This document shows positions 26,101 through 41,100 of a DNA stretch of 64,000 nt, piece after piece. Both the position numbers and the translations under genes were made by a program. The stretch covers positions 1,116,962-1,180,961 of the forward strand of contig VYZI01000126.1 in the NCBI GenBank assembly GCA_013397695.1. The letters are read 5' to 3'. Source of the DNA: Centropus unirufus. Its lineage: Eukaryota; Chordata; Aves; Cuculiformes; Centropidae. A model generated the notes under the pieces. That model saw nothing but the letters and a program-made list of their open reading frames with translations, searched no databases and was not told the DNA's origin. Every line of letters starts with the position of its first letter. Positions within the stretch are counted from its first letter, which is position 1.

Positions 26101-29100
26101 CAGCTGTTTATACTGATTTAAAATGCACACAAATCAGGGGTTGATTTCCCTTACATTTAGCCATTTTCTTAAACTTACATATTTTCAGCAAAGAAGAATT
26201 CTGCTTTTTTCTGCATCTCCTTCATAACCTCTCGTTTCCAATTTGAAGAGTTAAGCAGCATGTGTTTGCGCCCCAGCACAAGCAACCGGGCGTTGTCTTT
26301 CGCCAGGCAGTTGACAGCATCAAATAGCTGCAGAAAACAAAGCAAAACCAAAGGTTTTCTTAGCTGCAAAAACAGACTGAGAGGAAACACTTTAACGTCT
26401 GTGCGACATGTTGCATGCCCTCATTTCCCACCGTTCTGAACTGTGCAAAAAATCAAGGAAATGAATTTAACTCCTGAATGACCGAAAAATAATCATTGTA
26501 GGGAACTGCTCTGAAAGACACAGAAAATACAGTGCTGTTATAAACCCTTCCCAGCTCTTGCAGCTTGAATGACAGGAATGAACGCCGGTCGGTATGGAAA
26601 TTTCAGAAATTTAGAGCCAGCTGAGGGAACTGAATCACTTCGGGATTTAGGTGATATCGACTCGAAAAGATTCACAAGAGAAGCTTTTGTTGGTAGGAGG
26701 AGGACAGAGCCCCAAAGCATCCTGCTTTTCCAGCCCCACCTGTTGTCGAACTCAGGGAACTGCATGTGAGCTGTGCTGCTGGGATGGAGCGAGCCGCAGG
26801 GAGAGGAAATCTGTGACCTCAGGATTAAGGGTTTATGAAAGCCACATCCAGACTAGCCTCCCACCTCTGAACCAATATCCTGAGGTGACAAATTCACTGC
26901 TACACCAGCTTCTCTTCAGAGGAACTTTTCGCCAGCCTCTTAGGGCTGTGCTTGCTCACCAATAAACACTTCTCAGCTCAGGCACTTCCACCGGGGGCTT
27001 TCGCTCCCTCCCTGCTTCAGCCAGATCTCCCCGAGGGGACAGGTTCTGGTTTTCAGCAGCCAGGTTAGTGCTGCTCCCAAGGAAAGGGCATTTCACTTCT
27101 GCCCAGAAAGAACCATTTCTTGAGACTGAAGCCTCATGTCTGAAGGCCAAGGAAAATGTGCTCAACCACCAGGGAATGGCATTTCCCAATTTTCACCTAC
27201 ATTTCCTGCAACTATTTGTCAATACAGAATCTCCTGATTACTCTCTACTCCTTCCTCCTGCTTTCCTGGCTACTTCCTCTTTGTTGTTACCTCCTCTCCC
27301 GACAATGCTTCCAATTGCCTTTCTCCTTCCCTTGCTCTTTCCGCTCTTTTCCTTCATGTTTGTGATCCTTATAAATTGCTACCATTATTTTTTGTTTCAG
27401 GGGCTGGCAAGAATTGTTCTTCTGACTCTTGGGTAAAATTTTACAATGCATTTGGTTTGACCTGCCTGCAAGTAGCAGTGGGAAGGGGGGGGGTCCCACT
27501 CAGTCCTCTCGGGAGCTGCACATTCCCACTGTTTCTGTTGCGTCGGACCTAGCAATGTCACAGCTACCCGTGAGCTTGCTGGTCCAACAAAAGGAATCTT
27601 CTTTGCAAGGCTGAGCTTGCACGAGAGCCTAACAGCGCCCATTGGAACTGGCTTCCTGCTTTCAGGAGATTGTGCTGGACATGGGCTGTTTCTCTGTATG
27701 TACACCACCTACTTTTCCTCGATTAAAATAAACGGGATATAATTTGAGCAGAAAAAGGCCAAATGCAGTAATTTCTGCCTATAAAATGACAGATAAAAAT
27801 AAAAACATTCTCCCCATGGCACATCCTGAGTCCTTGGAAATACGTCTCAGAATTCTTACTGGAACACAGAACTAAAAGATACAAACAAAAGCCACCATTT
27901 TTATGTTACTGGAAGGGTTTCAAAGTAACTATATTAAGTAACAGCATATCTTCTTATGTATGCCACATAATTTATGTGATTATTAAATCATGAGGCTATT
28001 AAAATTGAAAAACTGTCATTAAGTCTTTCAACATTGACATCTCTTCTTGCCATGCCTCATCTGGGCTCTAAAAACTGCCACATCGATTTCACTTGTTCAC
28101 AGTCACCTTTATTTTCGGGTTCTTATGCATTGGCCCAGTCCTGCAAATCGCTGGATACAAATACCAAAGGAAAATCAGGCTGAGTTAAGCTGAGTTCATT
28201 AAACCCAGAAAGAGTTAGGAAGGTACCTACCACATTGAGACCTATTTTCATGCAAAGAAGGCAACAATGAAGAAATATCAACCACGCATATCTTAAGCAA
28301 CCTCTTGAAAATTCCAGAGGAAAATACTTTCCCTTCTTGCCTAATGTTTTGCTGCATGAAGGGAAGTTTAGCGGAAAGTCATGTAGGAAAAAAAAAAAGT
28401 TCAAATGTTTTTCAAAGAACACAGCAAAAACTGATTTTGCAAAGTCCAAAATAGAAACCTTGACAAAAAGAGCACCCTGATGGGACAACAAAAGAAAGAA
28501 CTCCTAAAAGCAGAATATGAGTCAAAAGAGTCTCAGGAACAGAGCTGCACAAGTGCCACAGCAAGGAATTGCCAGTATTTGAACTGCTGGAGTTCACCCC
28601 CAATAAAAAAAAGGAAACGCCTTTTAATTACTTTTAAGTTACAACACAAAGGAGCTGGATTTCCAGATACAGATTGGTCAACTGGGGATATTCCCAAGTT
28701 TACAGAAAAGCTTAACTGGCTTGCATCCAGCTCCCTTAAGTCTTTCTTTCTGAAGATTAGAACAAGTGTCACTTTGTACCTGTTAGTCATATGGATTTTC
28801 TTCTCCTGCATACTAATAGCACATGAGGTTCACTGGTTTGAAGTGCTACTGGGAAAAAACAGAGGCAGTGCTATAAATTAGCTATAGTCTTGCAATGGAA
28901 AAACTCAAAACAGGCTTAAATTGTAATAAAATTAAGGGGAATCACCATTCAAAAACTCAGAAACTCCTGCTTGCGTAACAGCACACATTCCCTCCTCCAC
29001 TGACCAGAGATTGGCCTTTACTTACACAACTAAAACACACAAGGTAGAATAATTTTTGTTTTCCCAGGATAAATATAGCGTTGTCCTGCACACTCCGTGC

Positions 29101-32100
29101 CTGATGCTACTTTACTAAAGAGCATTTTATCTCATTTTAGGCTTGGATGCTTAGCAGGGATGGTCGACAGGGAGCCACAGAGCTGAAGTGGGGGGTTTCC
29201 TAAGCGAGTCTCCTCCCACGCCTGGCTGCTTCTCAAGAAAGGAAGATGTGAGACACACAGTAACGCTTGTTTTAGTCACAGAGGAAAAAGGAGATAATAC
29301 TGTTCACAAAGAAACATCACCAGCGATCTTTTCCTTCAAAAGACGGGAGTGTTCTATTAATCTAGCGTTTCCAAAGTTATCTAAACCTTATTGTATGTGC
29401 CACCGCACAATGCAGACATGCCACACGCAACAAGTTCTATCTAGAGGCACTCTCTGAAGGTGGCTCCCACTTGACTGGGCAGCAAACACGAGACGATCAG
29501 TCAGATGATGGGTTCAATAGGCAACCTCTATAAAATATTAAAAAATAGACAACACACACATTCCTTAGGGTATTCATTTTCTTGAGAATGAGGATTACAA
29601 ACGTGGCGAAAGAATGAAGTTTTATGAATATTAGTATCTTTCAGATTTGGACAGCAGAGCACAAAACCCCACATTTTTCTCTGAAAATAGGAATTTTAAG
29701 ATGCTATTTTGCACAGAAGGGAAAATATCCGTGGTTAGACTGGCTGCTTGAATTCCTATGACAGATGTGGCCGAGGTAGGGGAGCAAGGAGCTGTGAATC
29801 ACTGCTGTTCTGCACAAATCACTGGCCACACAATGAGGCACTAGAAGTGCTACGGGGTTATACAGGTAACTATCTTATTGATAGTCTTATTTTCTTTTGC
29901 TCTGACAGGGCAAATCAGGATCCATGTTTCTTTCTGAACCACAGAGACATTTTAATCAACTGTTTGTGAAGATTCCTAGGTCCTTCTCCAAGAAGCACCT
30001 GCTGAATATATTCTGCTTGCACTCCTTTTCATCATTTATCAGTTACATTTAAATTATTCCCATGCTGTCCCAGTCTTTGTTCAACTGGATCTTTCTCAAG
30101 CTTAACATTAAGCTTTAACATTTTACTTGAAATCCAATCTATTTCGTGTTCACAGCACTTCAGCAACCCAATCTGATGGAGCCAGGATGCAGCGACGAAG
30201 AAGTATGACACTACACCCAGATCAGCTGAAGAGTGAAGACCAGTCACAAATGTATGAGGAACCTCCCGACATGGCTCTTCCAAGCACACTGGTAGTCATT
30301 AATTTTTCTATGATTTTTAAATTATTTTTTAAAAATCACAATTAAATGGATGTGTGCATCCAGCGTGCATGTCCTGGACCTCTGAATTCTGCGCTCTAAG
30401 CTGTGAATCAGTGGAGAACTAGCACGCTTGTACAATACTTTGTCTGAGTGTATACGTTTATCTTCTCTTGGGACAGTCCCACAGATATAACCTATTTCCC
30501 CATACGTAAATGAGTTCTTTTTTGTTTCTGCAGCGATGCCATTTTATGGAATTTCCCCCTCCACCATCAAGATCCTGCCCTCCTATCACAATGGATCTTC
30601 TTTTCTTGTTTGTTTTCTGTTGTGCTTATGTGTCTGTTTGTTGGGCCACGTTGTCAACCAGATCACAGCACAATCACAACGGCACTCACATACTACGGCA
30701 GGAGCTTCTGGATCAGCGGAGCCAGAGTGAAACGAGGTGGGGAGCAAGCAGCAGGACAGAGGATGCATGCTCCATAACACCACGCTGATGCCGGACTCCT
30801 TATGTAACGTAAAAAGCTTTGCAAATATGAAATAAGGCAATATTGCTGTAACTGGTAGTTTCATATTTTAAAAATCAGTAAGTTATGCCTTAAAGGAACC
30901 ACTTTTCAGGTAAGAATAATGAGCACTTTCCCATCAGAAGGGAACTTTTCTAGACAAATTCCTGGAAATAGTTTTTGCAGTGACCACATTCACAATTCTG
31001 CATTATTTAATAGGGATCAAACATAGGAGTTAAGCTGGGAGAGCGAGGTATCCTTGTCACACTGCAAGATCAATCCTCATTCTTTAAATTTCACAACTGC
31101 CTTATAAGTACATGGATAATTACATCTCCATTTTACACAAGTGCATAATGGAGCACAGGGAGGATAGATGAATTTACCTCATACAAGGAACTATGGGCAG
31201 AGCAGGACACAGATTTCCTAAGGCTTTGCTGCCAGTCACCCGTTCTGATCAGATCCCGCTGTGCCACGTGTTGCAGTATCAAAGGTTAGCTCTTCTTTTC
31301 TCCTTGGGCTCTACGGGTGGTTTCCCAGTTGTCAGATGGGAAACCCCTACACAGTGCTGCTGGGAGGCACAGCAATCAGTGACTCAGCAAAACGTGGCTC
31401 ACCTGTACACAGGTAGAGCAGGAAGAAGCGATTGCCCCAAAAAGTTAAAATCAGATCTGTTATTTAAAAAAAATGTTTGCCATTTTCTGTATATTTGGTT
31501 TTCCTGCCATTGAAAAGCAAAGCACACCTACAGATTACCTGCTAATAACAGCAACAAATTGCTCTACTATTGTTATTTTCAGCTGTTTTTAGTGCTGCTG
31601 CCCCCCAACACCAGGACCTCACCATCCTTCTTGTAGTGAGGAGCCCAAAACTGAACACAGGATTCAAAGTGTGTCCCCACCAGTGCCGAGTACAGGGGCA
31701 GAATCACCTCCCTGGGAAAGCAGCAATGGATGAGTAACAGTCACTAGGCTTGATCAGCCTGGTTTACTTTACTCTGGAGACAGCCAAGAGCTAACTCATT
31801 GGAATTATCCCTTACGGCATTTGGGATCTCTGCAGTACCGCAGAAACAATATTGCTGGGAATACTTGTATCCTGTGTTACCCTAGGACTATTTCGATTGA
31901 TGCAACACTCACATCATCGTGCAAAACTCTACCAGTGGCAGCACTTGACACATCAATGACGGCACTCGCACAATGGTTAACGTGTTTTAACCTGTCCGCA
32001 TCGAGCCCACACCTAGAACTGACTTATCCTCCCTTGACGCATTCACTAGAGATATGTCTCAGCTCCTATCACAACCCATTAAAACTTGCAGTTCATTTTC

Positions 32101-35100
32101 AGACGCCAGCTTTTGCTCTTGACTTCACAGTCAACTCTATTAATCAAAGGTAGATTATTGACTGATCAGGCAAGACAACTAAACCACAGAACAAAAGATA
32201 CTCGAGTTGACCTAATATGGATTGAAGATGGGTGTGGTGGCCTCAGAGGGGATGACTAAAGATAGCTCTGCTGTTTCCAGAGTAAATTTGTACCCAGAGG
32301 CCTCCTGAGGATGCTTGTGCATCCAGGTCCAAACCGACAGTGCACCAAGACACCCGCTGCCCCTGCACAGTCCCATGTTCCCACTGACTGGAGGACTTGG
32401 CTCAAGTGGAGCACTGGATGGATGTAGTCATATCAGTTGCAGGTCAAATACAAAGATACTCCATGCACTGCATCCAAGCTAATGAGCCCTCTTGAATCCT
32501 GCAATGGGGAGGGTAAAGCAGAGTAATCATAAAAAGATTCAGCTCAGGTATGAAAACAACAGCATTATTTATATTTTCCTCTATTCATGGTATCCTGCCT
32601 GTTATACCAGGAATGAAGCTATCTTTAATTACAACTCTAATTGATTTCAGTTGAAGGTGGAACCTGCTTAAAATAATCTCTGAAACAGTTCAGGATGTAG
32701 AATTAGTGGGTGTGTCATTAGGTTCTGACATTATATTCTACTATATTATAAACTATAGGTAAAATTTCCAATTTCAAACAAGCTTCAAGAGCTACCCCTG
32801 GGTTTGTTTTTCTTATATTGACCAGCTCAGAGAACAGCACAACACAAATCCAAGCTGTGCCAATGAACTTTAGGCTTGCAAAATGTTATGTATTTCTCCT
32901 ATGTGATATGATGGAAGGGATAGGTCCCTATCCTCCCAGCAGAGGCATGTAAGAAAGTATGGTTTTGAAATAGGTACTTTCTAATATACGATTTTATTAT
33001 ACATATCCTGCTCTACCTTATTACCAAAAGGCATGACAAGTAGTGATTTGATGGATAGTGAAGCAGTATTTCCTAGGAGAATTAACAGAATCAAGGCAGC
33101 ATCCACGCAGGGACCAAAAAGATACACACACAGCTGACTACACAGAATTTAAATTGTGTGTCAGACCTGAAGGATGGGAAGGCAGGAGCGGGACCATCAG
33201 GCAGAGGAGACACCAGCTTCTTTGGGTCTGACGTTTCAGGATGGATTGTCCCTTTTAAAAGATCTCAGCCAGTTTCTCAGACCTTTTAGGTCAGCCACCC
33301 TATACCTGACAAACCCCTCAGGCTGACCATTCTTGCTTACACTTTTTGAATGTCACTTCTTGTGAATGGCAGCATCTTCATCGTCCTGATCTTCAAATGA
33401 ATAAAGGTTAATCATGAATAAAATAAAAAAAAATGGGTAGCAGTAATAATTAGGACAGCATGTTATTAAATTAACAATGCAAAGGACTCTGGAAATTATG
33501 GCTAAAGAAGTGATGGACGGTTGGGGAATTGGTGAATTTTATAGTATAAATTGCAAAAGAGAAAAATAGGCCACTTTTTCTGACCTTGACAACAATTCAA
33601 GAAATACATGGACAAATATTCTTGGGTTGCACAATGGCCTTTTTGGAAGTTCAGTTTTGTAAGTCACTTGTAAGACCAATCAAGTTTCTCAACGCAAAAG
33701 TTTTGTTAATCAGCTACAAGATAATTTCTTTTCCAGTCACCGTCATAAAAGGTTGGTGTAAACATGCAAGCAGACCCCTTGATGTTGGTTTAGCAATTAC
33801 AAATTAAGCACAAAGATGGAAAAGAAGGGCGAATCTGAAATCTAAAGCAGTATTTTGATATGGCAGCAACCAGGAAATATTAGATTTACAATGAACTACA
33901 CCCCTGTTCTAGCAACTCTAAGTATTATGTTGTAATTACAGACTGGCAGGAAAATGTTTCCTTTCATGAATTTGAATTTTCTGAGGGTCATCCTTTCTTG
34001 AGTCATGTAAAAGGGCAAAGATATTTCTCTTTTTCTGATTTTCTCTGAGATATTTTTCTGATACAGCTGATACCATTGTATACTTTTATCTCTCCTCTTA
34101 CTCATCTTCCTTCTTGCAACAAAGAATAAATACCAATATTTTGACACTACATATGGGGCATCTTACGTGGATTTTTTTCATCCAGGCCCCTCTTGAGCAC
34201 TTACTGGTTTGTACCAAAACCCGGAGATTTGCGAAGTATTAGAAAGAGTTTACCAGTATCAACCCTCAACACCGAGGAGATGAGCTTGGCAATTCTATCT
34301 GTGATTATACAAGAGTAGGAAAATAAATATGTCAAAGCTGAAAAGCCATGGATAGCTACCTGTACATTTCCACATATCAATACTATCCTTTGCTCTCATC
34401 GTTTAATTCTTTCTGCCTGCACTGTTGTGTCTTCAACAGCGTTTTTCCATTGGTCACTGTACATTGCTTCATTGCACCAAGTGCTACGTGTATCATTTTA
34501 TTTTCATGAGGAAGCAAGTTACATAAAAATGAAAGGGTGTAAGGTTTTGCTTATTTTTGCGTAGACTTCAGAAGTGAAACTTTACCCTTCAGAGCCACTG
34601 AGTGCAAAGGGAATAACAGTCTTAGCTGAAGCCACAGCTTCAGAAGTCTGCCATCATCCGCTGTAAAGCCAGTCTTTGCCATTCCATTGATATTCCTGCA
34701 TTTCTACTGTTATTATAGCAGCTGTACACAACGACTAAAGTCTATAACAGTTTCTCTTGTCATTTCTCATTTTAGAAAGGATATAGAAAGCTGCCTATTA
34801 GAAAGGAATACTTGTTGAACCACATGGAGCTGGGCAGTCTTAGGTTTCCACAGTGTGGGTCATAAGTTCTATTTACGTACTGAAAATCCAGACTGTAAGC
34901 AGGACTCTGGCTGGTGGTGGCTGGTGGTGGTGATGGGATGTCATGAAAATGAAAGCACGAGTTTGACTGATCTTTTCCACTGATAGGAAAGAACTTGGTG
35001 CAGGACTGAAAGAAGCTTTGTAAGACTGAAACCGACAGTTTAAAAGATACCAAAAATTTAGCTCTCATCACTGTCCTGTGCAGATGTCTGCATAGCATCA

Positions 35101-38100
35101 CTGACCTAGGCTGATGTTATGTGTTTCCCCCCCTCCAATCTGTGGTTCAAAAAGTCCCAGGCGGTACTTTTATTCTTTGAGGAAAGGTGTTGCAGCAGCA
35201 GGGGAGATGGGTGTTATAGAAGGCACAGACATGATGCAGTTCAAGGCACATTAAAGCTCTGCTCCTGCAGTGACATCCTAGGTTTTCATAAACTTGACAG
35301 TCCCACAAAAGCTTAAAAATAAAAGCTTGTTTCTGTGCTCACAGGTCAACAGGATGATCGTCCAGGTAGAATGACACAATAACCGAGGAAACCCATCAGT
35401 AAACTGATTGCCTGCAGTCAAAAAGAATTAGACTACAACATGCAGCAAGCGGACAACTTTCATATTGTTTTCCTTCTGTTTCTCATCAGTACCATTTTCC
35501 AGTTGCCTCCTACAGTTCACTATTCAGAGATAGAGGTTACCTTTGAAAACTATTGTTCCAGTTTTGCAGTTCTGAATGCAAATAAATGCATTAACAAACA
35601 CTACTCAAGAAAGTGGTGATTTCTCTTTGAACTTCAGAATGATGAAATAAATATCTATTATGAAAGAGAACTTATAAAATGTTCTCGGAATCAGCAGAAG
35701 CAAACGAAAGCCCAAAGGTCTGAGGTGGAGCAGCAGCTGTGTGGCAGTCATGCCACCTACCTCAGAGAGACCATGCACTAAGGCTTTCAGCAAGGAAGGA
35801 CCAAGGAAGGAATCTCTTTTGATACTGGTAAGAGCATAACTGGTATTCACCAGGCTGGAGAAAACTTAAGGGACTTTCATATACACCAGTGCACCCCCGT
35901 GCTGCCAGTTCCATGAGGCAACGGTTCAGCTGTCTCACTTGTATCAGGGCTGCATACCCTGTGGGTACCACCAGTGCTCCCGCAAAAACAGCAAAAACCT
36001 GAGGCAAAATGTATCAGAAGGGACTGATACATTTTTATATAGGTCAGCATTGTTTTTCTTAACTCAATTATTAACTTTGATTGCACACCACTGCAGCCTC
36101 GTGCCATTTTACTGCTTACTAACACTGCAGGCAGTATCTATGCCTGGAGATCCTAGGCAGTGAAGGTCTGAAAGCCCCCCACAATAGTTACAATCCACAA
36201 GATCTAATTTATTTCAATGCTTTTAATACAAGCTTATTGATAGCAGTCTGCACCACTCAACAGCTGGACACTGGGCAGGCTGCTATTTTATCAGAAATAC
36301 TTAAGATAAGATACAGCAATGTGACAAATAGACAATATTGTCAGCTCCTAGAAATCAATTATGGATGATATTTGGCATTTTTCTAAAAGCTCCACCTCCA
36401 AGGAGCAACTGGTTATATGAAAATCTTTGTCTACTCAGTCATTTTTTCACCCTTGCAGTCAAGAGAAAGAAACTTGAGCATATGAAAATATGGCTACTTA
36501 AACATAATTCATTACCAATATGTAGATGTCTCTTCCACTCTTGCTCTAAAAGTAGAATGCAACTAGAGAAAAAAACCCAAAAGCAGCTTAATGGCTTGTT
36601 GGATCAGCCCGTCAGTATACTGCAATCCCTGGGAATGGCCTATGGTTCTAAAAATCTGGGCTTTCATAACTTCATAAATAAATCCAAATCCAGTTTAAGC
36701 TTTTGTTTCATTGCACCTTTTCTCCTTCGCGTAGCACAGCTTCCTAATACATTTTTTCCTACTTTTCTTAAAAAGAGCATATCGGGTGTAAAAGCCAAGC
36801 ACACATCAAAATGTGATTGCTTTTCAAAATATACAAATAAATCCAGACGTACATGAATTAATGCACTTGTTGTTCTGAGGCTTTCACCCACGTTACTTTT
36901 AAGACAATACTAAAACCCAGCATTTCTCAAATCAAATATTTATTCCTACAAAGAAATGCCTACAGTCACTCAACCTCCACGTTTTCTGGCCCACTTCCCC
37001 TATCTGAACAGCACCATCGTCACTCGCTCTTGTGGAGACTTTCCATACAAGAACCACTTCCAAAGAAGCAGTGCGGCTCCCTAAAGACCAGGTTTCCAAC
37101 GTGGGGGCCCAGCACACCTCTTACTGCCACGCTGATAACAATTCTATGATTGGATGGATCTGTCAGGCAGCCCAAAGAAAACTTCTCTTACAGTTTCTAA
37201 GGGAGATGTGAAACCAGCAATTTGAAACTCATCCAGTTCAGAACATCCTTTCACTTCAGCTTCCAGGTTTTAGCAGGACTTCTTTCCAATACACAACAAA
37301 CAACCTGTTGCTAGTTACCACATCCACTGGGACATGAATCAGCAAGGCAAGTGCATTCTGCCCTGCTGAATTTCAGGCTCACATTCCTAGTGACTTGAGG
37401 AATTCTTGTTACGAAAGATATGACGCAATTCCCCTCGTAAAAAGGAGCGCTTGGGTGCTCTCATATTTACCTGTCCTTTTGATTTCCTGCTATCACCAAA
37501 TAGAAAGGCAGGAATTACAAATACCAGGCAGAAACCAATAGAGATCATTAATTTAATTAGGTGATTTTATTCAATTTTATAGCCAGCAACAGAGGTTGGA
37601 AATAGCAGGGGGAGGCAACACCAGGAACTATCTGACTTTGGAAGAAAACAAGAGGGAGAAGTCAGACAGCCATATTTTTTAACCTGCTCGGCTTCTGCTG
37701 CTCTGTTTTTCTGACCAGGAAACACAAAATCAGACTGGAAGCCTCTGAAAGGAAAAATGGTTTCTTGGAGTCGGCTGTTAGACATTTAGTCAAGGAATCC
37801 TGCCAGCTTCCCCCCACTTCACAACATTGGGAAGTTAAAAGTCTTGGAAAGCTTCCCTGTATTCAGGGGTAGTCACTCTGCCTTTGGATTTCCTTTCTTA
37901 AGAAGTCCCATCTACCCCCTCCTCTCCTCTCCCAGTACTCCAGGAGCAGCACAATCCAACTGGAAGAAGCAAACTTGGTGGCTCAAGGTTCGCAGTCAAC
38001 ACGCGCATCTCCTCAGTGGAAGCAGAAACGGCTGCCACTTGCAGGAGCATTTCTAGAACCTGGTGTCCACTCTGGTGTCCAGTCCACCTTCACTTACTGT

Positions 38101-41100
38101 GCACTGATACACAAAGCTGAAAATATTAAATTTTCCTTCATTTTTCTTTTAGCCACAAACAGAAACAGGTTTCAGAAGACCGGGAAGGAGAGAAGGAGGA
38201 CTCAGAGGCCAGACCATTCTCCTATCTTTCCCAGGCAAATGAGTCTCATGTCCCTGCCTCTCTTGAGAAGCTTCTAACAGCCTTGCTCTTCTGGATCTGG
38301 TGATCAAAATTCTTGAGCTTGATCTATTCTATTTTAGGATGCTCCCAATATAGAAAGGGAGGGGGGAGATTTTGTGTATCAGTATCAACCTCTTATATGT
38401 GGCCTCAGAGAAGAGCTTGATGCAGTCAACCTGCTTAGATATTCAAGGAACCCCAAAAATTAACTGATAAGGGATGAATTCAACGCTGAATGTTTCAGTC
38501 ACACATCTTTCACACTAAAAGCAGGTAAATTTTCAAGGGTACCTGTCCATGCCTGAGCTTCCTTCTCCTCTAAGATCATGTTACACAGAGGCTGAAGGCA
38601 ATTTTCACTGAAAACATAAAAAAAATCTTCATTCTTTAAAATTTGAGCACTACCTAAGGAAAGTACAGGTCTAAAGTGTTGCAAAGGCAGAAATCTCTCC
38701 AGTCTTGAGCAACAGCACAAATGTTTCATTACTGTGGAAATACGAACTTGGACTTCCATGAGAAGACAGAGGGGGAAAAAAAAAGATGGAAAAGGCTGGG
38801 AGCAAAGGAACAAACACGTCTGACTGCTTTGCTGAGTGGTAAGACAAGAGTTGGTGGGAGGAAGAATTGATGAACTGTCACAGTATGACAAATAAGACCT
38901 CTGTTGGATGTATTGATTCTGAACAGAGAATGACTCATGGATCTATTTAATTCCTGCTTCATTTACGGACAGCAGAGTATTTGAACAAATCACAGATGCT
39001 GCCAAATGAGTCAAAGAAGGAAAAAAGTCTTTTCCATGCGTGACTTTTTTGGGGTCAGATTTATTAATAACTGCTTGTTTTGAGGACAGCTCATACAGTA
39101 GAGCTCATATTTTCTATCAAGTATCACCACTGTCTCACTCATTTTGCAGCTGAGCTCTCATACGCGTGTTGCACAGTTAAGACAGACCTGAAGACTAGGA
39201 AAAATTATCACATGAAAATCTAAGCACACAAGCAGGTGTATTTCTCAGCTATAGGTGTATGCACAGGAGTTTGTTGTTTTGTGTGCTTTATACCCTCAAG
39301 ATAATTTCCAGAGAGATTTGGGAGAGTCCCCTGTTTTGCCCAAACACTATAAACTCCAATAATTTTTTCCTTTTTTTCATCATAGAGGATTTACAGCGCA
39401 AAAGAGAAGAGATTTCAAAGAAACAAAATTGTTCTTCAAGGTCGATTTGGGTAATTAAACTCATAGAATGATGGGTTATAGGTGCCCTGTTTGGGGGAAT
39501 TTTTTCCCCCTTTTTTTTTTTCACTTGAACTTAGTTTGAAGAGTTATTCTTTTTGTCTTGATATTTGTCTTTCTGTATTTGGAAAACAAGCCTTGAAAAC
39601 ATGAATAAAGTGCATACCATAATGAAGCTGAATTTACAAAGCATAATTCAAGGTTCTTCAATTCTGTGGCCACAGTTGGGATATTTTTAAATAGTTTCAC
39701 AAGAACATTCACTGTTTTCCTGTAGACTAGAATCCTACATCCTGGTTTTCTTCCCGATATCCTGATGAAACTGCTCCCTCACTCCCAGCTTTCCCTTGAA
39801 GGCTGCGATCTCTCTCTACCCACTCTTCTCCATACTGCTAAGTACACATGGAGTCCAAGAGCTACTACAGCACCACCAGAATAACTGGAAGTACAATGTT
39901 AGTTCTAGACTTTGAATCAACTTAATAAATATTGCTGGGCTTTTTTAATATTTAACATATGGAAAACCAAAATGCAATGATCTGGTCCCATCTGTACTAC
40001 TTGCAGCCACACAATTCATTTATTTATTTAACCCTTCTCCAATTCAGGGAGCATCCTCGGCTCCACAAGTCTGCTGCTTTTCCCCTGGAAGAGACAAGGA
40101 ATATCTGCAAGGCATGTCCTGCCCCCTCTGCCTGTCACAGAGCACCCCTAAATACAGCAGTCACAACGTGGCTCCTGGTGACAGCCGGAGGGGCACAGGA
40201 GGCAAGGCTGGAGGCTTTGCTGGTGGGAGCCGGGTGCTGCTGCAGGCGTGGTAAGGGTGGCAGGCCAGCTGCTGCCACCAGACTGGGATGGGAGAGCGTG
40301 GAAGGGAATGGGAGGGGAACAGTAAAGGTATGGCTTCGTCAGCAGTTGTATAGGAGTACTGCAATATTCATGGGAATAATACGAACTTATGTAGTCCATT
40401 TATAGAAATGCTGATGAAATTTGGGAGCAACTCCTTTGAACTCCCTGTCAATAGCAGCAACCAGTCCTTTGTGCATTGCCAGCCTTAAGAAACTCCATCT
40501 GGAACTATTTTACCAACCTTTTAGATGTCTGAGTTTAATATAGAGATGAGAGAGGGTAAAGTTAGGGTAGAGCTGATCTAAACTGTTTGAAGAAGGGAAT
40601 TTTGAATTAGCTTTGATCCAGCACACATTTGAAACACACATCCAGTTCTGCCTAACAGCAGATGGGCATTGCTAAAAACAGAGCAGGCTGCATCCCTCAT
40701 TTCCAACCAATCTCAATAGGCATGAAAAATAGCAAAGTCCTCTTTAAATTGTCCTTGCTGATCGTGCTCCCTCACCCCTCCTTCACTGCCAACCCTGGCC
40801 CTTCACAGTCTAAGGGCAGCTGGAGCATAACTCATGGAAATTCCTTCACTCCTCTCCTGCAAGCAAAACAAGACACTCCAGGAGAGCCAAGATACTGTGC
40901 TTGCACTTGGACTGCCCCTCGCTTCCAAGGAATACTTCTAGAGAAAACTGTGATAAACAGGAAAAAAATACATTTAAGAATTATGTAACTGTGTTTAATA
41001 AGAGAACCAGAAAATTAGCGTGCGGAAATTCCCTAGCTTGACCTTTACAAGGTGAAAGGTGGGGGCACTGCAGGGAGTCACAGCAGCAGAGGATGGAGAG

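Noticed and set aside
28480..28881. 133-codon plus-strand frame with a hydrophobic segment
   Set aside because: It has a weak start context, no homology I can name, and a composition typical of AT-rich noise. The hydrophobic stretch follows from T-rich codons.
36338..36856. 172-codon plus-strand open frame in PRORP intron 4
   Set aside because: It has no ATG at its 5' end (it begins with a TTG codon). It has no domain I recognise and lies in AT-rich intron; chance is the simpler explanation.
37140..37165. ATTCTATGATT resembling the CR1 terminal repeat
   Set aside because: The match is an isolated 11-mer without the preceding CR1 3' region.
39455..39480. Possible CR1 3'-end word (CATAGAATGATGGGTT)
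   Set aside because: Only about 15 bases resemble the CR1 terminus and no further CR1 sequence follows.
39959..40405. 148-codon plus-strand frame
   Set aside because: No recognisable domain. Its GC-rich part gives low-complexity Ala/Gly/Arg sequence, and overlapping frames on the other strand are equally open.
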